From positions 62,001 through 126,000 of the forward strand of contig NZ_JAPJZJ010000003.1 of the NCBI RefSeq assembly GCF_028858515.1: 64,000 nucleotides of DNA. The letters run 5' to 3'. This DNA comes from Aurantiacibacter sp. D1-12. GTDB lineage: Bacteria > Pseudomonadota > Alphaproteobacteria > Sphingomonadales > Sphingomonadaceae. Positions within the stretch are counted from its first letter, which is position 1; each line of letters starts with the position of its first letter. A program made the position numbers and the translations under genes. Positions 1-8,512 of the stretch are shown here, piece by piece. The notes below the pieces were generated by a model. The model was not told the origin of the DNA and did no database searches. It saw nothing but the letters and a program-made list of their open reading frames with translations.

Positions 1-368
1 ATCCCTCCTGTTTCGCTCGGCTTGCCAAAACAAGATCAGCCTGTCCGTCAAAGGAACAGGGCGGAAATCTCGGACAGATCGGCAAGGGTCAGACTGTTGC
101 GGAATTCGAGGACGCGTTGTTTGCGCTCGCCGAAGGCGAGTTGTGTGGCGAACCGGTCAAATCGCCGTTTGGCGTTCACGTGATCCGTGCTGGGAGGCGG
201 GCGGAAGGCAAGCAATTACCCTTTGAAATGGTCGAGCAATCTATCTGCAACTATCTCGAGGAAGCCAGCTACCGCCGGGCGATGGCGCAATATCTTGCAA
301 TCCTTGCCAGCGAAACCGAGATCGAGGGCGTTGATCTTGCCGCCGCTCAAGGGCCATTGGTCCAGTGA
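1..368 (+). CDS. PpiC/parvulin-type peptidyl-prolyl isomerase, C-terminal part
   Basis: The reading frame is open from the left edge (codons from position 3), so the gene begins outside the window. The visible 121 codons carry the parvulin core: CPSKEQGGNLGQ, then GKGQTVAEFEDALFAL and SPFGVHVIRAG. These are the conserved loops of the PpiC/SurA rotamase domain that isomerises Xaa-Pro bonds. Parvulins of this type (NifM-like) often lie directly after narGHJI in nitrate-reducing proteobacteria and are thought to help mature the reductase; the molybdenum-cofactor genes that follow fit this. Its TGA stop overlaps the moaA GTG start (GTGA). A nitrate reductase operon to the left is inferred, not seen. 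Confidence 0.85.
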   Translation, partial: PSCFARLAKTRSACPSKEQGGNLGQIGKGQTVAEFEDALFALAEGELCGEPVKSPFGVHVIRAGRRAEGKQLPFEMVEQSICNYLEEASYRRAMAQYLAILASETEIEGVDLAAAQGPLVQ

Positions 369-1393
369 AGGTCGGCGAATTCGAAGCTCCGGCTGCTCCG
401 CACGGGGCTGCTGGCGGTCTGATTGACGGGATCGGCCGGCGGTTCGAATATCTGCGGCTGTCGGTGACCGATGTGTGTAACTTTCGTTGCACCTATTGTC
501 TGCCCGATGGCTACAAGAAGCCTTGCAATCGCCCATCAGAACTCAGCGTTGACGAAGTGCGGCGCGTGGTAACGGCGTTTGCCAAACTGGGGCTTTGGAA
601 GGTGCGCCTGACCGGAGGCGAACCGACGCTGCGGCGCGACTTTGAAGAGATCGCCCGCACAGTCGCGCAAGTTCCGGGCATCCGTCGTGTGGCGATGACA
701 ACCAACGGATATCGACTTGCAGAGCGGACTGTCCAATGGCGAGCAGCAGGGATCAGCGCTATCAATATCAGCGTGGATTCACTCGATCCGGCGCGCTTTG
801 CCGAGATCACCGGTCATGACAGGCTGAAGCAGGTTTTTTCCGGGATCGATGCGGCTCAGGGAGCGGGTTTCGACAGTATCAAGCTCAACGCAGTCTTGAT
901 GCGAGGCGTCAATGACACGGAGCTTGAGGCGATGATCGATTTCGTATCGTCGCGCGATCTGTCGCTCCGCTTCATCGAGGTTATGCGCACCAACGATAAT
1001 GCCGAGTTCTTTGCCAAGCGGCACGTTGCGGGTCAGTCCGTGATTGATCGCTTGCAGGTCCTTGGCTGGTCGCGGCTGCCGCGACAGCCGGGCGCTGGCC
1101 CTGCGGTCGAGTTCGGGCACCAACAAGCGAAGGGCCGGATCGGCATAATCGCACCCTATTCGAAGGATTTTTGCGCGACCTGTAACCGCTTGCGCATGTC
1201 CTCGCTCGGCAAACTGCATTTGTGCCTGTTCGGCGACGCGGGGATCGATCTGCGTCCCTTGCTGCAGAGCGATGATGCGCAGGCCGAGCTTGTCGAACGG
1301 GTACGCAAGCTCACGTCGACAAAGGCGCCTGCGCATCGCCTGCACCAGGGAAATAGCGGCGCTACCCCTCATTTGGCATCGATTGGAGGTTGA
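365..1393 (+). CDS. moaA: GTP 3',8-cyclase MoaA (radical SAM)
   Basis: MoaA carries out the first step of molybdopterin synthesis, turning GTP into 3',8-cyclo-7,8-dihydro-GTP. The 342-aa product has the radical-SAM motif CNFRCTYC (C38, C42, C45), the GGEPTLR glycine-rich SAM loop, and the C-terminal cluster cysteines C270, C273 and C287 in FCATCNRLRMSS...LCLF. It ends in a GG dipeptide, as MoaA proteins do, and that tail is needed for activity. The GTG start at 365 overlaps the stop of the preceding isomerase, which argues for translational coupling. Length is normal for the family. The partner MoaC, which acts next, is not in this window. Confidence 0.96.
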   Translation: MKVGEFEAPAAPHGAAGGLIDGIGRRFEYLRLSVTDVCNFRCTYCLPDGYKKPCNRPSELSVDEVRRVVTAFAKLGLWKVRLTGGEPTLRRDFEEIARTVAQVPGIRRVAMTTNGYRLAERTVQWRAAGISAINISVDSLDPARFAEITGHDRLKQVFSGIDAAQGAGFDSIKLNAVLMRGVNDTELEAMIDFVSSRDLSLRFIEVMRTNDNAEFFAKRHVAGQSVIDRLQVLGWSRLPRQPGAGPAVEFGHQQAKGRIGIIAPYSKDFCATCNRLRMSSLGKLHLCLFGDAGIDLRPLLQSDDAQAELVERVRKLTSTKAPAHRLHQGNSGATPHLASIGG

Positions 1394-1394
1394 A

Positions 1395-1652
1395 TTGGAA
1401 AGGGCAATCAACGTCGAACTCTGCGGCAAGCTCGCTGACAGCTATGGCGGCTCGGTCACACTCTACATCGCGCCTTGTGGCTTGCCTGTCAGGGAGCTCT
1501 TCGAGGCAGTGAGCAGCGCCTACCCGCTGCTCGAACCGATCCTTGCTAGCGGAAGCGTGAGAGCCTGCGTCAACGAAGTCATCGTGCCAGACCACGCCAT
1601 CATCCATCAAGGTGATACCGCCGCCCTTTTCCCACCTGTCTCCGGCGGATGA
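1395..1652 (+). CDS. moaD: Molybdopterin synthase sulfur-carrier subunit MoaD
   Basis: This is a ubiquitin-fold protein of 85 aa ending in the diagnostic ...FPPVSGG. The terminal Gly is adenylylated and thiocarboxylated to donate sulfur to precursor Z. I place the start at TTG 1395, not at the upstream in-frame ATG at 1272. The TTG follows a clear GGAGG (1385-1389) at 5-nt spacing, sits 1 nt after the moaA stop, and gives the normal MoaD length. The longer frame would overlap moaA by more than 100 nt. The stop overlaps the moaE ATG (ATGA). Confidence 0.92.
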   Translation: MERAINVELCGKLADSYGGSVTLYIAPCGLPVRELFEAVSSAYPLLEPILASGSVRACVNEVIVPDHAIIHQGDTAALFPPVSGG

Positions 1653-2137
1653 GTACGCACGTAGAAGTTGTGCCGGCGGCATTCGATCCGCCAACGTGTC
1701 TGCAACAGTTCGTTGAGCGCATTGGAGACGAAGGCGCAGTCGTGAGCTTTACCGGTAGAGCGAGAGGGCATGCCAAGGATGGTGCGGGTATCGAAGCGCT
1801 CGTCCTCGAAAGCTACCGCGGGGTTACGCTCTCTTCTATGCAGCAAATTGTGGCGGACACACACGCAAAATTCCCGATATCCGCAAGCCATGTGATCCAC
1901 CGGGCAGGCCGGATTTCGCCGGAGGAATCGATTGTTTTCGTTGCAACCGCTTCGCGTCATCGCAGGGCTGCCTTCGAGGCCGCCGACTACCTGATGGATA
2001 GGCTCAAGACCGAAGCAGTGTTCTGGAAACGTGAGGAACATGCAAACGGCTCGACATGGATCGAACCGACCGATGCCGATCAAAGCGACGCAGCGCGGTG
2101 GCTAGGCAAGGAGAGTGAGGCAATATGCCCGGAATAG
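1649..2137 (+). CDS. moaE: Molybdopterin synthase catalytic subunit MoaE
   Basis: MoaE is the large subunit of molybdopterin synthase; it binds two MoaD tails and inserts the dithiolene sulfurs. The 162-aa protein shows VSFTGRAR near residue 33, SRHRRAAFEAADYLMDRLK (102-120) and TEAVFWKREE (121-130). The active-site lysines are probably K120 and K127. The start overlaps the moaD stop by 4 nt, and the 3' end overlaps moaB by 13 nt, so moaA-D-E-B reads as one tightly coupled transcript. Length matches the family. Confidence 0.95.
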   Translation: MSTHVEVVPAAFDPPTCLQQFVERIGDEGAVVSFTGRARGHAKDGAGIEALVLESYRGVTLSSMQQIVADTHAKFPISASHVIHRAGRISPEESIVFVATASRHRRAAFEAADYLMDRLKTEAVFWKREEHANGSTWIEPTDADQSDAARWLGKESEAICPE

Positions 2138-2661
2138 ATGAAACCCTGGATTTCTATCCGCTCAACGTGGCGGTGCTGACAGTTTCGGACACGCGCACTC
2201 CGGATAACGATACGTCTGGCGGGCTACTTGCCGACCGTCTTCAGGCGGCGGGCCACAGGCTCGCGGGCCGCTGTATCGTGCCCGACGAGGTAGACGCGAT
2301 CCGCAAGCAGGTATCTGCTTGGGTCGCAGATCCCGGGGTCGACGTCATTATCAGCACCGGGGGAACGGGTTTTACTCCTCGCGATGTCACCCCTGAAGCC
2401 GTCCTCCCCTTGCTGCGCCGCGTGATGGATGGATTCAGCGTAGTTTTTCATCAGGTCAGCATGGGCACGATAGGTGTCTCCACGCTGCAATCGCGCGCCT
2501 TTGCGGGGCAAGCTGATGACACGTTTATCTTCTGCGTCCCTGGCTCAACAGGTGCCTGTCGGGACGCTTGGGATCATGTCCTTTCGCTCGAGTTCGACAG
2601 CCGGTACCGGCCTTGCTCGATCGCCGGACAGGTGCCTCGCCTGAGGCACCTTTGCGCATGA
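2125..2661 (+). CDS. moaB: Molybdenum cofactor biosynthesis protein MoaB/MogA family
   Basis: The 178-aa protein belongs to the MoaB/MogA molybdopterin-binding fold that adenylylates molybdopterin before metal insertion. Visible signatures are [10 protein letters not shown] (15-24), the ATP/MPT-binding loop [16 protein letters not shown] (77-92) and [15 protein letters not shown] near 136. MoaB and MogA cannot be separated safely from sequence alone, but length and the VSDTR...DTSG segment favour MoaB. It overlaps moaE by 13 nt. A perfect inverted repeat lies inside the last codons. Confidence 0.93.
   Translation: MPGIDETLDFYPLNVAVLTVSDTRTPDNDTSGGLLADRLQAAGHRLAGRCIVPDEVDAIRKQVSAWVADPGVDVIISTGGTGFTPRDVTPEAVLPLLRRVMDGFSVVFHQVSMGTIGVSTLQSRAFAGQADDTFIFCVPGSTGACRDAWDHVLSLEFDSRYRPCSIAGQVPRLRHLCA
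2631..2650 (+). terminator. Hairpin at the 3' end of moaB, possible weak terminator
   Basis: GGTGCCTC (2631-2638) and GAGGCACC (2643-2650) form a perfect 8-bp stem with a 4-nt loop, followed by only TTT before the moaB stop. The stem is strong but the T-tract is short, and the hairpin is still inside the coding sequence. It may attenuate transcription into moeA or protect the upstream mRNA rather than fully terminate. Confidence 0.4.
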
Positions 2662-2707
2662 CGGGCCTCACTCATCCCGATCGTGAAGGCCGTGCAAGAG
2701 TTTCGGA

Positions 2708-2797
2708 ATGTTCAGGGCGATTGATCGGGTGATGCAAATCGAGGATGTACGGGAAATCTCGAAGACAGGAGGCACGCCGGGTTCATGGGAGGTATGA
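2708..2797 (+). CDS. Possible 29-aa leader peptide before moeA
   Basis: In the gap between moaB and moeA there is an ATG at 2708 followed by an open frame of 29 codons, ending at TGA 2795-2797. The stop overlaps the candidate moeA start codons (ATGATGATT at 2794), the same kind of junction used throughout this operon. The peptide begins MFRAIDRVMQ and ends GGTPGSWEV. I do not recognise it. No strong Shine-Dalgarno precedes it (only AAGAG). It could be a coupling leader, a remnant of a lost gene, or chance. Confidence 0.25.
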   Translation: MFRAIDRVMQIEDVREISKTGGTPGSWEV

Positions 2798-3981
2798 TGA
2801 TTTCGTTCGATGAAGCCATCGGACTGGTCAAAGATCACGTGACTACGCTTGGCGAAGAGAGCATTTCGCTTGAACAGGCCGCTGGCCGTGTGCTTGCGAC
2901 TCCGCTTGATGCGCCTCGCGATGCCCCGGTCCGCGCTGTCGCGGCGATGGATGGCTATGCCGTACTCGATGCGACCACCGAACCCGGCCAGCCATTGCGG
3001 GTGATCGGTCAATCGGCTGCCGGGGCAGGGTTCAAGGGAAGTCTCGGTCCGGGAGAGGCGGTGCGCATCTTTACCGGCGCCCCCATGCCACATGGCAGTG
3101 ACCGCTGCATCATGCAGGAACATGCCGAGCGGGACGGCGAAACCGTCACCTTTACCGAAGGTTATGGTCCAGGCTGGCATGTCCGCGCAGCAGGCAGCGA
3201 CTTTGCTGCAGGCAGTCGGCTTTTGTCGCCCGGCGCCCAGCTCACGCCTCGCGCAATGGTTGCGGCGGCCGCTGCCGATTGTGCCAATGTGTGTGTGAGC
3301 ACACAGCCGCGTGTCGCCATTGTCGGTACCGGCGATGAGTTGATGAGGCCGGGGACTGCACATACGCGGGCAGATGCGATCCCGGAAAGCGTGACCTATG
3401 GCGTTGCTGCGATAGCTGCTGAAGCGGGGGCAATGGTGGTGGAGCGAACCTTGGGCCCAGACGATTTGCCCGCGCTTGAGGAACTGGCCGGTGCCATGCT
3501 TGATGTGGCGGACGTTGTCATCGTTACCGGTGGCGCCTCTGTGGGCGAACGTGACTTCGCCAAGCCGATGTTCGCTCCGCACGGACTGGACCTGGTGTTC
3601 GCGAAAGTTGCCATCAAGCCGGGCAAACCCGTCTGGCTCGGCCGGGCAAAGGGCAAATGGGTGCTTGGCCTTCCTGGCAACCCCACCTCCGCAATGGTGA
3701 CAGCCCGGCTGTTTTTGAGGCCGTTGCTGGCGAGACTGCAAGGGCAGGAGATCGATCAGGTGCTGGGTTGGCGCAACATACCTCTGGCCGCGCCACTAAA
3801 ACAGACCGGAGGCCGAGAGACTTTTGCCCGTGCGCGCCTCGTCGAGCACGGTCTCGAACCGCTGGACAATCAGGAAAGCGGTTCCCAGGCTGCCTTGGTG
3901 CAAGCCGATTGGCTAATTCGCTGCCCACCCAATCAACCGGGCGGGAATGCAGGTCAGAGTGTGATTGCGCTGGAGTTTTGA
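2797..3981 (+). CDS. moeA: Molybdopterin molybdenumtransferase MoeA
   Basis: MoeA inserts molybdate into adenylylated molybdopterin. The protein starts MISFDEAIGLV, typical for MoeA, and carries AAMDGYAV, the middle-domain VGTGDELMRPG and VTGGASVGERDF, then KPGKPVWLG and LPGNPTSAMVT; domain IV follows. I choose ATG 2797 because GGGAGG (2787-2792) precedes it by 4 nt and it matches the family N-terminus. The frame is open to ATG 2785 (3 more codons plus one intermediate ATG at 2794), so up to four extra residues are possible. Length of about 394 aa is normal. Confidence 0.95.
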   Translation: MISFDEAIGLVKDHVTTLGEESISLEQAAGRVLATPLDAPRDAPVRAVAAMDGYAVLDATTEPGQPLRVIGQSAAGAGFKGSLGPGEAVRIFTGAPMPHGSDRCIMQEHAERDGETVTFTEGYGPGWHVRAAGSDFAAGSRLLSPGAQLTPRAMVAAAAADCANVCVSTQPRVAIVGTGDELMRPGTAHTRADAIPESVTYGVAAIAAEAGAMVVERTLGPDDLPALEELAGAMLDVADVVIVTGGASVGERDFAKPMFAPHGLDLVFAKVAIKPGKPVWLGRAKGKWVLGLPGNPTSAMVTARLFLRPLLARLQGQEIDQVLGWRNIPLAAPLKQTGGRETFARARLVEHGLEPLDNQESGSQAALVQADWLIRCPPNQPGGNAGQSVIALEF

Positions 3982-4043
3982 GGTGGCCGGCATTCTTGAA
4001 AGCCAGAATGGGATGATCAGCTGTGGCGCACGTGCTCTGAATT

Positions 4044-4643
4044 TCAGTCTGGCCTCTTGGCGATCCTTTGTTCGGCGGATCGGAGAGCGTCGAGGTCGTT
4101 GATATTGGTGAATTCGCCGTAAGACCCATCATCGCGCCACTGCACTTGCTGGCAGCCGATGCTTTCAGCAAATTGCCAGAGCGACCGCCCGCCGCTGGCA
4201 ACATACGCATCCACTTCTGCACGATCTGTGTGCCACAAGGCGGCAAGCGGATGTGCCCTTCCATCATTGTAAGCCATGGCGCAGGAGTGCGATCCGATTT
4301 CGCGGGTCAGACGCAAAACCAAATCGTCCGGAAGAAATGGCTGGTCGCAACCGATCAGTAAGACAGTCTTGCGGTCGTTTTTTTCGGCAAAGCTGACGGC
4401 GCTTTGCAAGGCGCTTATTGGCCCAATATCGGCCTTCGCATCGATGAGGATCGGGACGTCGGCGACTGCGATTTGATCGGGGTTTCCGAGAGAAACCGCG
4501 ACCAGGCACGAGTGCTTTCTGGCCCACTCCAGCGCATGCTCGACAAGCGGTTTGCCAGCCAGCAGCCGTGAGGGCTTGTTGCCGCCAATCCTGGTGCCTG
4601 CACCACCTGCAGCGATAACGATTGCCGGTGTATCAGAGGCCAA
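4044..4643 (-). CDS. mobA: Molybdenum cofactor guanylyltransferase MobA
   Basis: MobA joins GMP to molybdenum cofactor to give MGD, the form used by DMSO-reductase-family enzymes such as NarG. It shows the nucleotidyltransferase loop AGGAGTRIGGNK near the N-terminus, LIGCDQPFLP in the middle and the C-terminal FTNINDLDAL. The proposed start is TTG at 4643: a perfect AGGAGG (complement of 4652-4657) precedes it by 8 nt, and it yields a 199-aa protein beginning close to the conserved loop. A longer frame to 4679 exists but overlaps the upstream gene by 47 nt. The overlap with the upstream TauE/SafE stop is 11 nt. Confidence 0.92.
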   Translation of the reverse strand: MASDTPAIVIAAGGAGTRIGGNKPSRLLAGKPLVEHALEWARKHSCLVAVSLGNPDQIAVADVPILIDAKADIGPISALQSAVSFAEKNDRKTVLLIGCDQPFLPDDLVLRLTREIGSHSCAMAYNDGRAHPLAALWHTDRAEVDAYVASGGRSLWQFAESIGCQQVQWRDDGSYGEFTNINDLDALRSAEQRIAKRPD

Positions 4644-5379
4644 GGAGCTTTCCTCCTGCAATGACAAGAACCAACGCAAGCAGGCGCAGCAGTGCCTTGC
4701 GCGGCAAATGGACAGCGCTCAGCCTGCTGCCCAGGGCTCCACCAGCAATAACGGCCAGGATGTACCACGGTGTTGAATCCGGCATGCTACTCAGCTGAGC
4801 GCCTTGGCCAAGCAATCCTGCGGCGGAGTTGCAGAAGATGAATGCAGCGCTGATGCCGGCGGCCATTCGGGGGTCGCACCATCTGAACAGGATCAGCAGC
4901 GGGCTAAGGAAAATTCCGCCTCCGGTTCCGGTTAGACCTGCCATCAGGCCCAGAAATGCACCTGTCGGCAAGGCGATAAAAGCTTGCGGTGGCCTTGTTT
5001 CCGCAAAATTCCGCTCTGGGCGAAATGCCAGTGCCGCAGCAGATGCCAACAAAACCATGCCGAGGAGGCGCCGATGCCAATCGACGCCGAGGTCGATCGA
5101 TCCGCCCAAATAGGCCATCGGGATTGCGGCGACAGCGAACAGCAGGAACAATCGCAGATCGAACGCGCCGACGCGGCGGAACTGCAGAAATGCAATCGAA
5201 GAGACAAACAGGTTCAATGTCAAAGCCAGCGGACGCATCTCTGCGGGTGCAAATCCTGCAAGAGCCATCAAGGCAAGATAGGCCGACGCACCGCCATGGC
5301 CTACCGCAGAGTAAAGTGCGGCTGCGAAGAGAAGGGCAATCGCGAAAAGCCCGGGTCCGGCAAGAATGAACTCAGTCAT
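4633..5379 (-). CDS. TauE/SafE family membrane permease
   Basis: This 248-aa polytopic protein has about eight hydrophobic segments and the family repeat motifs GHGGASAYLALMALAG near the N-terminus and GLTGTGGGIFLSPLLI in the second half. TauE/SafE permeases export sulfite, sulfoacetate or other small anions. It is the first gene of a leftward pair with mobA (11-nt overlap) and is divergent from hemN across a region with two FNR-type boxes. Its substrate here is unknown. The neighbourhood suggests an anion linked to molybdenum or sulfur metabolism, but that is only context. Confidence 0.85.
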   Translation of the reverse strand: MTEFILAGPGLFAIALLFAAALYSAVGHGGASAYLALMALAGFAPAEMRPLALTLNLFVSSIAFLQFRRVGAFDLRLFLLFAVAAIPMAYLGGSIDLGVDWHRRLLGMVLLASAAALAFRPERNFAETRPPQAFIALPTGAFLGLMAGLTGTGGGIFLSPLLILFRWCDPRMAAGISAAFIFCNSAAGLLGQGAQLSSMPDSTPWYILAVIAGGALGSRLSAVHLPRKALLRLLALVLVIAGGKLLGL

Positions 5380-5462
5380 GGTCGGTGGCAGTCCAGGCTA
5401 CTTGGATAGTTCTCGCCGCATCAACGTGTGCGAGCGCTTAGACGAGAACCTGCGTCTGTTGA

Positions 5463-5476
5463 TTGATGGATGTCAA
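5463..5476. promoter_or_regulatory. FNR/FixK-type box, distal
   Basis: The sequence TTGATGGATGTCAA fits the FixK/FNR consensus TTGAY-N4-RTCAA. It lies 87 nt upstream of hemN ATG 5563 and 84 nt upstream of the divergent TauE/SafE start. If used for the leftward gene at the class II position (-41.5), the start site would fall near 5428, and the expected -10 position (5435-5440) reads TAAGCG on the minus strand, a partial match. Confidence 0.55.
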
Positions 5477-5514
5477 AGGATACTCGCCGCCCCAGTGTCA
5501 AGCTGACTGCATAT

Positions 5515-5528
5515 TTGATGCGGATCAA
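5515..5528 (+). promoter_or_regulatory. Perfect FNR/FixK box upstream of hemN
   Basis: TTGATGCGGATCAA is an exact match to the palindrome TTGAT-N4-ATCAA bound by FNR, Anr and FixK. Its centre is 5521.5. At the usual -41.5 spacing the transcript would start near 5563, which is the ATG of the family-typical hemN N-terminus, so the message may be leaderless. The box also shows that the longer in-frame extension back to 5470 is promoter and not coding. Confidence 0.75.
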
Positions 5529-5562
5529 AGACTCCAATGCGCGGCGCTTTTACGCGATGACT

Positions 5563-6876
5563 ATGTGGCCTTACTATCCCGAACTGCTAGAGCAGCCAGT
5601 CCCCCGATACACCAGCTTCCCGACCGCGGCGGAGTTCGAGGCGATCGACCAGGGTGACCTCCGCTTTGCCATAGAGAACACGTCAGGCGAGGTGTCGCTC
5701 TACGTTCACATCCCTTTCTGCGAGAAGATCTGCCACTATTGCGGTTGCAATACGGGAGCCGCAGGGCGTCGGCACCGGCTGGAATCGTATCTTGATGTGT
5801 TGCATCACGAGATCGAAACAGTCTCCCGCCTGCTCCCATCGGATGCAAAGGTGCACCGGATAGCATTTGGCGGCGGAAGCCCGAACGCACTGGACCCCGC
5901 CGATTTCGCCCGGCTTGTCGATGACCTTGTCACCAGCTTCGGTGTCTCCGATCCAGCTTTTTCCATCGAACTTGATCCCCGCACGATGTCTCGTGAATGG
6001 GCCGACACCATCGGTGCAATCGGGATCGATCGCGCCAGTCTCGGCGTGCAGACTTTCGCCCCGCAATGTCAGCAAGCGATTGGGCGTATCCAGCCCGAGA
6101 CACTGATTGCCGAAACCACCGAGCTCTTGCGCAAGGCGGGCGTGACGTCGCTCAACTTCGATCTGATGTATGGGCTTCCGCGGCAAACCCACGATGATCT
6201 GCTCGATACCTTGCAGCGCTCAGTCGAATTTGGCGCCGATCGGGTCGCCCTGTTCGGATATGCGCATGTGCCGCATGTCGTCCCTCGGCAACGCGCGGTC
6301 GATTGCAGTTCCATGCCGGATGGTGCGGACCGTTTTGCAATGGCGCACCTTGGGTTCAGCTACCTTCGCTCCAGCGGCTATAGCGCGATCGGGTTTGACC
6401 ATTTCGCTCGTACCGGGAAAGACCCGCTTGCGGTTGCGGCGCGTGCGGGAATTTTGCGCCGAAACTTCCAGGGTTTCACCGATGACAGTGCGCCAAGCCT
6501 GATAGGTCTGGGTGCATCGGCGATCAGTTCTTTCGAAACTCTGCTCGCTCAAAATGAGAAGAACAGCGGTCGATATCGCATGCTAGCTTCGGATGGCCGG
6601 CTTGCCACGGTACGGGGAATTCGCAGATTGATCGATGATCGCAATCGGGGCAGGGTGATCGAGCAGCTCCTGTGCTCTGGGAAAGCCAATGTGAGCCAAG
6701 AGCTAGAGGCCAACGCGATGCCTGCACTGCGCCCTTTCCTGGATCGCGGCCTGGTGACCTGTGAGGACGGAACAATCCGTATTACAGCTGAAGGGTTGCC
6801 ATACTCGCGGACAATTGCTGCCTCGTTCGATCCCTATCGCGAACACCTGCCTGGCCGCTTCAGTTCGGCGGTCTAA
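5563..6876 (+). CDS. hemN: Oxygen-independent coproporphyrinogen III oxidase HemN
   Basis: HemN performs the oxygen-independent decarboxylation of coproporphyrinogen III to protoporphyrinogen IX, keeping haem synthesis going without oxygen. From ATG 5563 the protein (437 aa) begins MWPYYPELL. It has the radical-SAM motif C53-x3-C57-x2-C60 followed by C62 (the HemN CxxxCxxCxC form), then FGGGSPNAL and the GVQTF and DLMYGLPRQ strands. An upstream in-frame ATG at 5557 adds two residues, and a frame back to 5470 would translate through the FNR boxes and is unlikely. Anaerobic induction is predicted. It fits with the molybdenum-cofactor genes as part of a nitrate-respiration set. Confidence 0.95.
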   Translation: MWPYYPELLEQPVPRYTSFPTAAEFEAIDQGDLRFAIENTSGEVSLYVHIPFCEKICHYCGCNTGAAGRRHRLESYLDVLHHEIETVSRLLPSDAKVHRIAFGGGSPNALDPADFARLVDDLVTSFGVSDPAFSIELDPRTMSREWADTIGAIGIDRASLGVQTFAPQCQQAIGRIQPETLIAETTELLRKAGVTSLNFDLMYGLPRQTHDDLLDTLQRSVEFGADRVALFGYAHVPHVVPRQRAVDCSSMPDGADRFAMAHLGFSYLRSSGYSAIGFDHFARTGKDPLAVAARAGILRRNFQGFTDDSAPSLIGLGASAISSFETLLAQNEKNSGRYRMLASDGRLATVRGIRRLIDDRNRGRVIEQLLCSGKANVSQELEANAMPALRPFLDRGLVTCEDGTIRITAEGLPYSRTIAASFDPYREHLPGRFSSAV

Positions 6877-6979
6877 CCCCGGATCAGACTGTCCGGATCA
6901 CCACCTTTTCCCTCCTCAGCTTGCGTTGACCTCACATGGTTTCCCGTGCAACGGCTTCTGCACGAGGAGAACCGCATCT

Positions 6980-8512
6980 ATGTCCGCCAATATCGCTGAA
7001 ATGGAACGTCGCCGTGAAGCTGCCAGAATGGGTGGCGGACAGAAGCGGATCGATGCGCAACACGCCAAGGGCAAGCTGACCGCGCGTGAGCGGCTCGACG
7101 TGTTGCTGGATGAAGATTCGTTCGAAGAGCTCGATACCTATGTCGAGCACGACTGTGTCGATTTCGGCATGGCCGACCAGAAGATCCCCGGCGATGGCGT
7201 GGTAACCGGATCGGGCACGATCAACGGCCGGCTGGTTTACGTTTTCTCGCAGGATTTCACCGTGTTCGGCGGCTCGCTGTCGAAGCGCCATGCGGAGAAG
7301 ATCTGCAAAGTGATGGACATGGCGATGCGCGTTGGTGCGCCCGTTATCGGCCTCAACGACAGCGGCGGCGCGCGTATTCAGGAAGGCGTCGCCAGCCTTG
7401 GCGGCTATGCCGAGGTGTTCCAGCAAAACGTGCTCGCATCGGGCGTGGTGCCGCAGCTCAGCCTGATCATGGGGCCATGCGCGGGCGGCGCGGTCTACTC
7501 GCCCGCGATGACCGACTTCATCTTTATGGTGAAGGATAGCTCCTACATGTTCGTGACGGGCCCTGAAGTGGTGAAGACCGTCACCAACGAGGAAGTCACG
7601 CAGGAGGAATTGGGCGGCGCGGTGGTGCACACGACCAAGACCTCCGTCGCCGACTTGGCGCTTGAAAACGATATCGAAGCGCTGCTCGCCGCGCGCGAGC
7701 TGATGGGCTTCCTCCCCGCCAACAACCAGGCGGAGCTGCCCGAACTGCCGACAAGCGATCCGTGGGACCGCATGGAGGACAGCCTCGACACGCTGATCCC
7801 CGCCAATGCCAACATGCCCTACGACATGCACGAGGTGATCGCGAAGGTCGTGGACGAGGGCACTTTCTTCGAAATCCAGCCCGCGCATGGGGCGAACATC
7901 ATCACTGGTTTTGGGCGGATCGAGGGCCGCCCGGTGGGCTTCGTCGCCAACCAGCCGATGGTGCTGGCGGGCGTGCTCGACATCAATGCCAGCCGCAAGG
8001 CCGCGCGCTTCGTGCGCTTCTGCGATGCCTTCTCCATTCCGATCGTGACGCTGGTGGACGTCCCAGGCTTCCTCCCCGGCACCGCGCAGGAGCACAACGG
8101 CATCATCAAGCACGGCGCGAAGCTGCTGTTTGCCTATGCCGAGGCGACCGTGCCCAAGATCACTGTCATCACCCGCAAGGCCTATGGCGGCGCGTATGAC
8201 GTGATGGCGTCCAAACACCTGCGCGGCGACTTAAACTACGCCTGGCCCACCGCCGAAATTGCCGTGATGGGTGCAAAAGGCGCGGTGGAGATCATCTTCC
8301 GCAAGGACCGCGACGATCCGGAAAAGATCGCCGAGAAAACGAAGGAATACGAAGACCGCTTTGCCAACCCCTTCGTGGCAGCATCACGCGGCTATGTGGA
8401 CGAGGTGATCTACCCGCACTCGACGCGAAAGCGGATCGCGCTGGGGCTCAGGAAGTTGGCGAACAAGCAGCTCGAGAACCCGTGGAAGAAGCATGATAAT
8501 CTGCCGTTATGA
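6980..8512 (+). CDS. pccB: Propionyl-CoA carboxylase beta chain
   Basis: The 510-aa carboxyltransferase subunit moves CO2 from carboxybiotin to propionyl-CoA. It shows the N-terminal half with [20 protein letters not shown] and [13 protein letters not shown], and the C-terminal half with [20 protein letters not shown] and [17 protein letters not shown], the two oxyanion-hole repeats of the family. The start ATG 6980 follows GAGGAGA with 9-nt spacing and gives the usual [13 protein letters not shown]-terminus. A longer frame to 6761 overlaps hemN and is rejected. The stop overlaps the next gene (ATGA). It is first in a propionyl-CoA to succinyl-CoA operon. Confidence 0.96.
   Translation: MSANIAEMERRREAARMGGGQKRIDAQHAKGKLTARERLDVLLDEDSFEELDTYVEHDCVDFGMADQKIPGDGVVTGSGTINGRLVYVFSQDFTVFGGSLSKRHAEKICKVMDMAMRVGAPVIGLNDSGGARIQEGVASLGGYAEVFQQNVLASGVVPQLSLIMGPCAGGAVYSPAMTDFIFMVKDSSYMFVTGPEVVKTVTNEEVTQEELGGAVVHTTKTSVADLALENDIEALLAARELMGFLPANNQAELPELPTSDPWDRMEDSLDTLIPANANMPYDMHEVIAKVVDEGTFFEIQPAHGANIITGFGRIEGRPVGFVANQPMVLAGVLDINASRKAARFVRFCDAFSIPIVTLVDVPGFLPGTAQEHNGIIKHGAKLLFAYAEATVPKITVITRKAYGGAYDVMASKHLRGDLNYAWPTAEIAVMGAKGAVEIIFRKDRDDPEKIAEKTKEYEDRFANPFVAASRGYVDEVIYPHSTRKRIALGLRKLANKQLENPWKKHDNLPL

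Noticed and set aside
2715-2740. TTGATCGGGTGATGCAA upstream of moeA as a possible FNR box
   Set aside because: The left half fits but the right half has the wrong spacing and sequence.
5470-5562. Longer HemN start
   Set aside because: It would translate through the FNR boxes, and the family N-terminus begins at MWPYYPELL.
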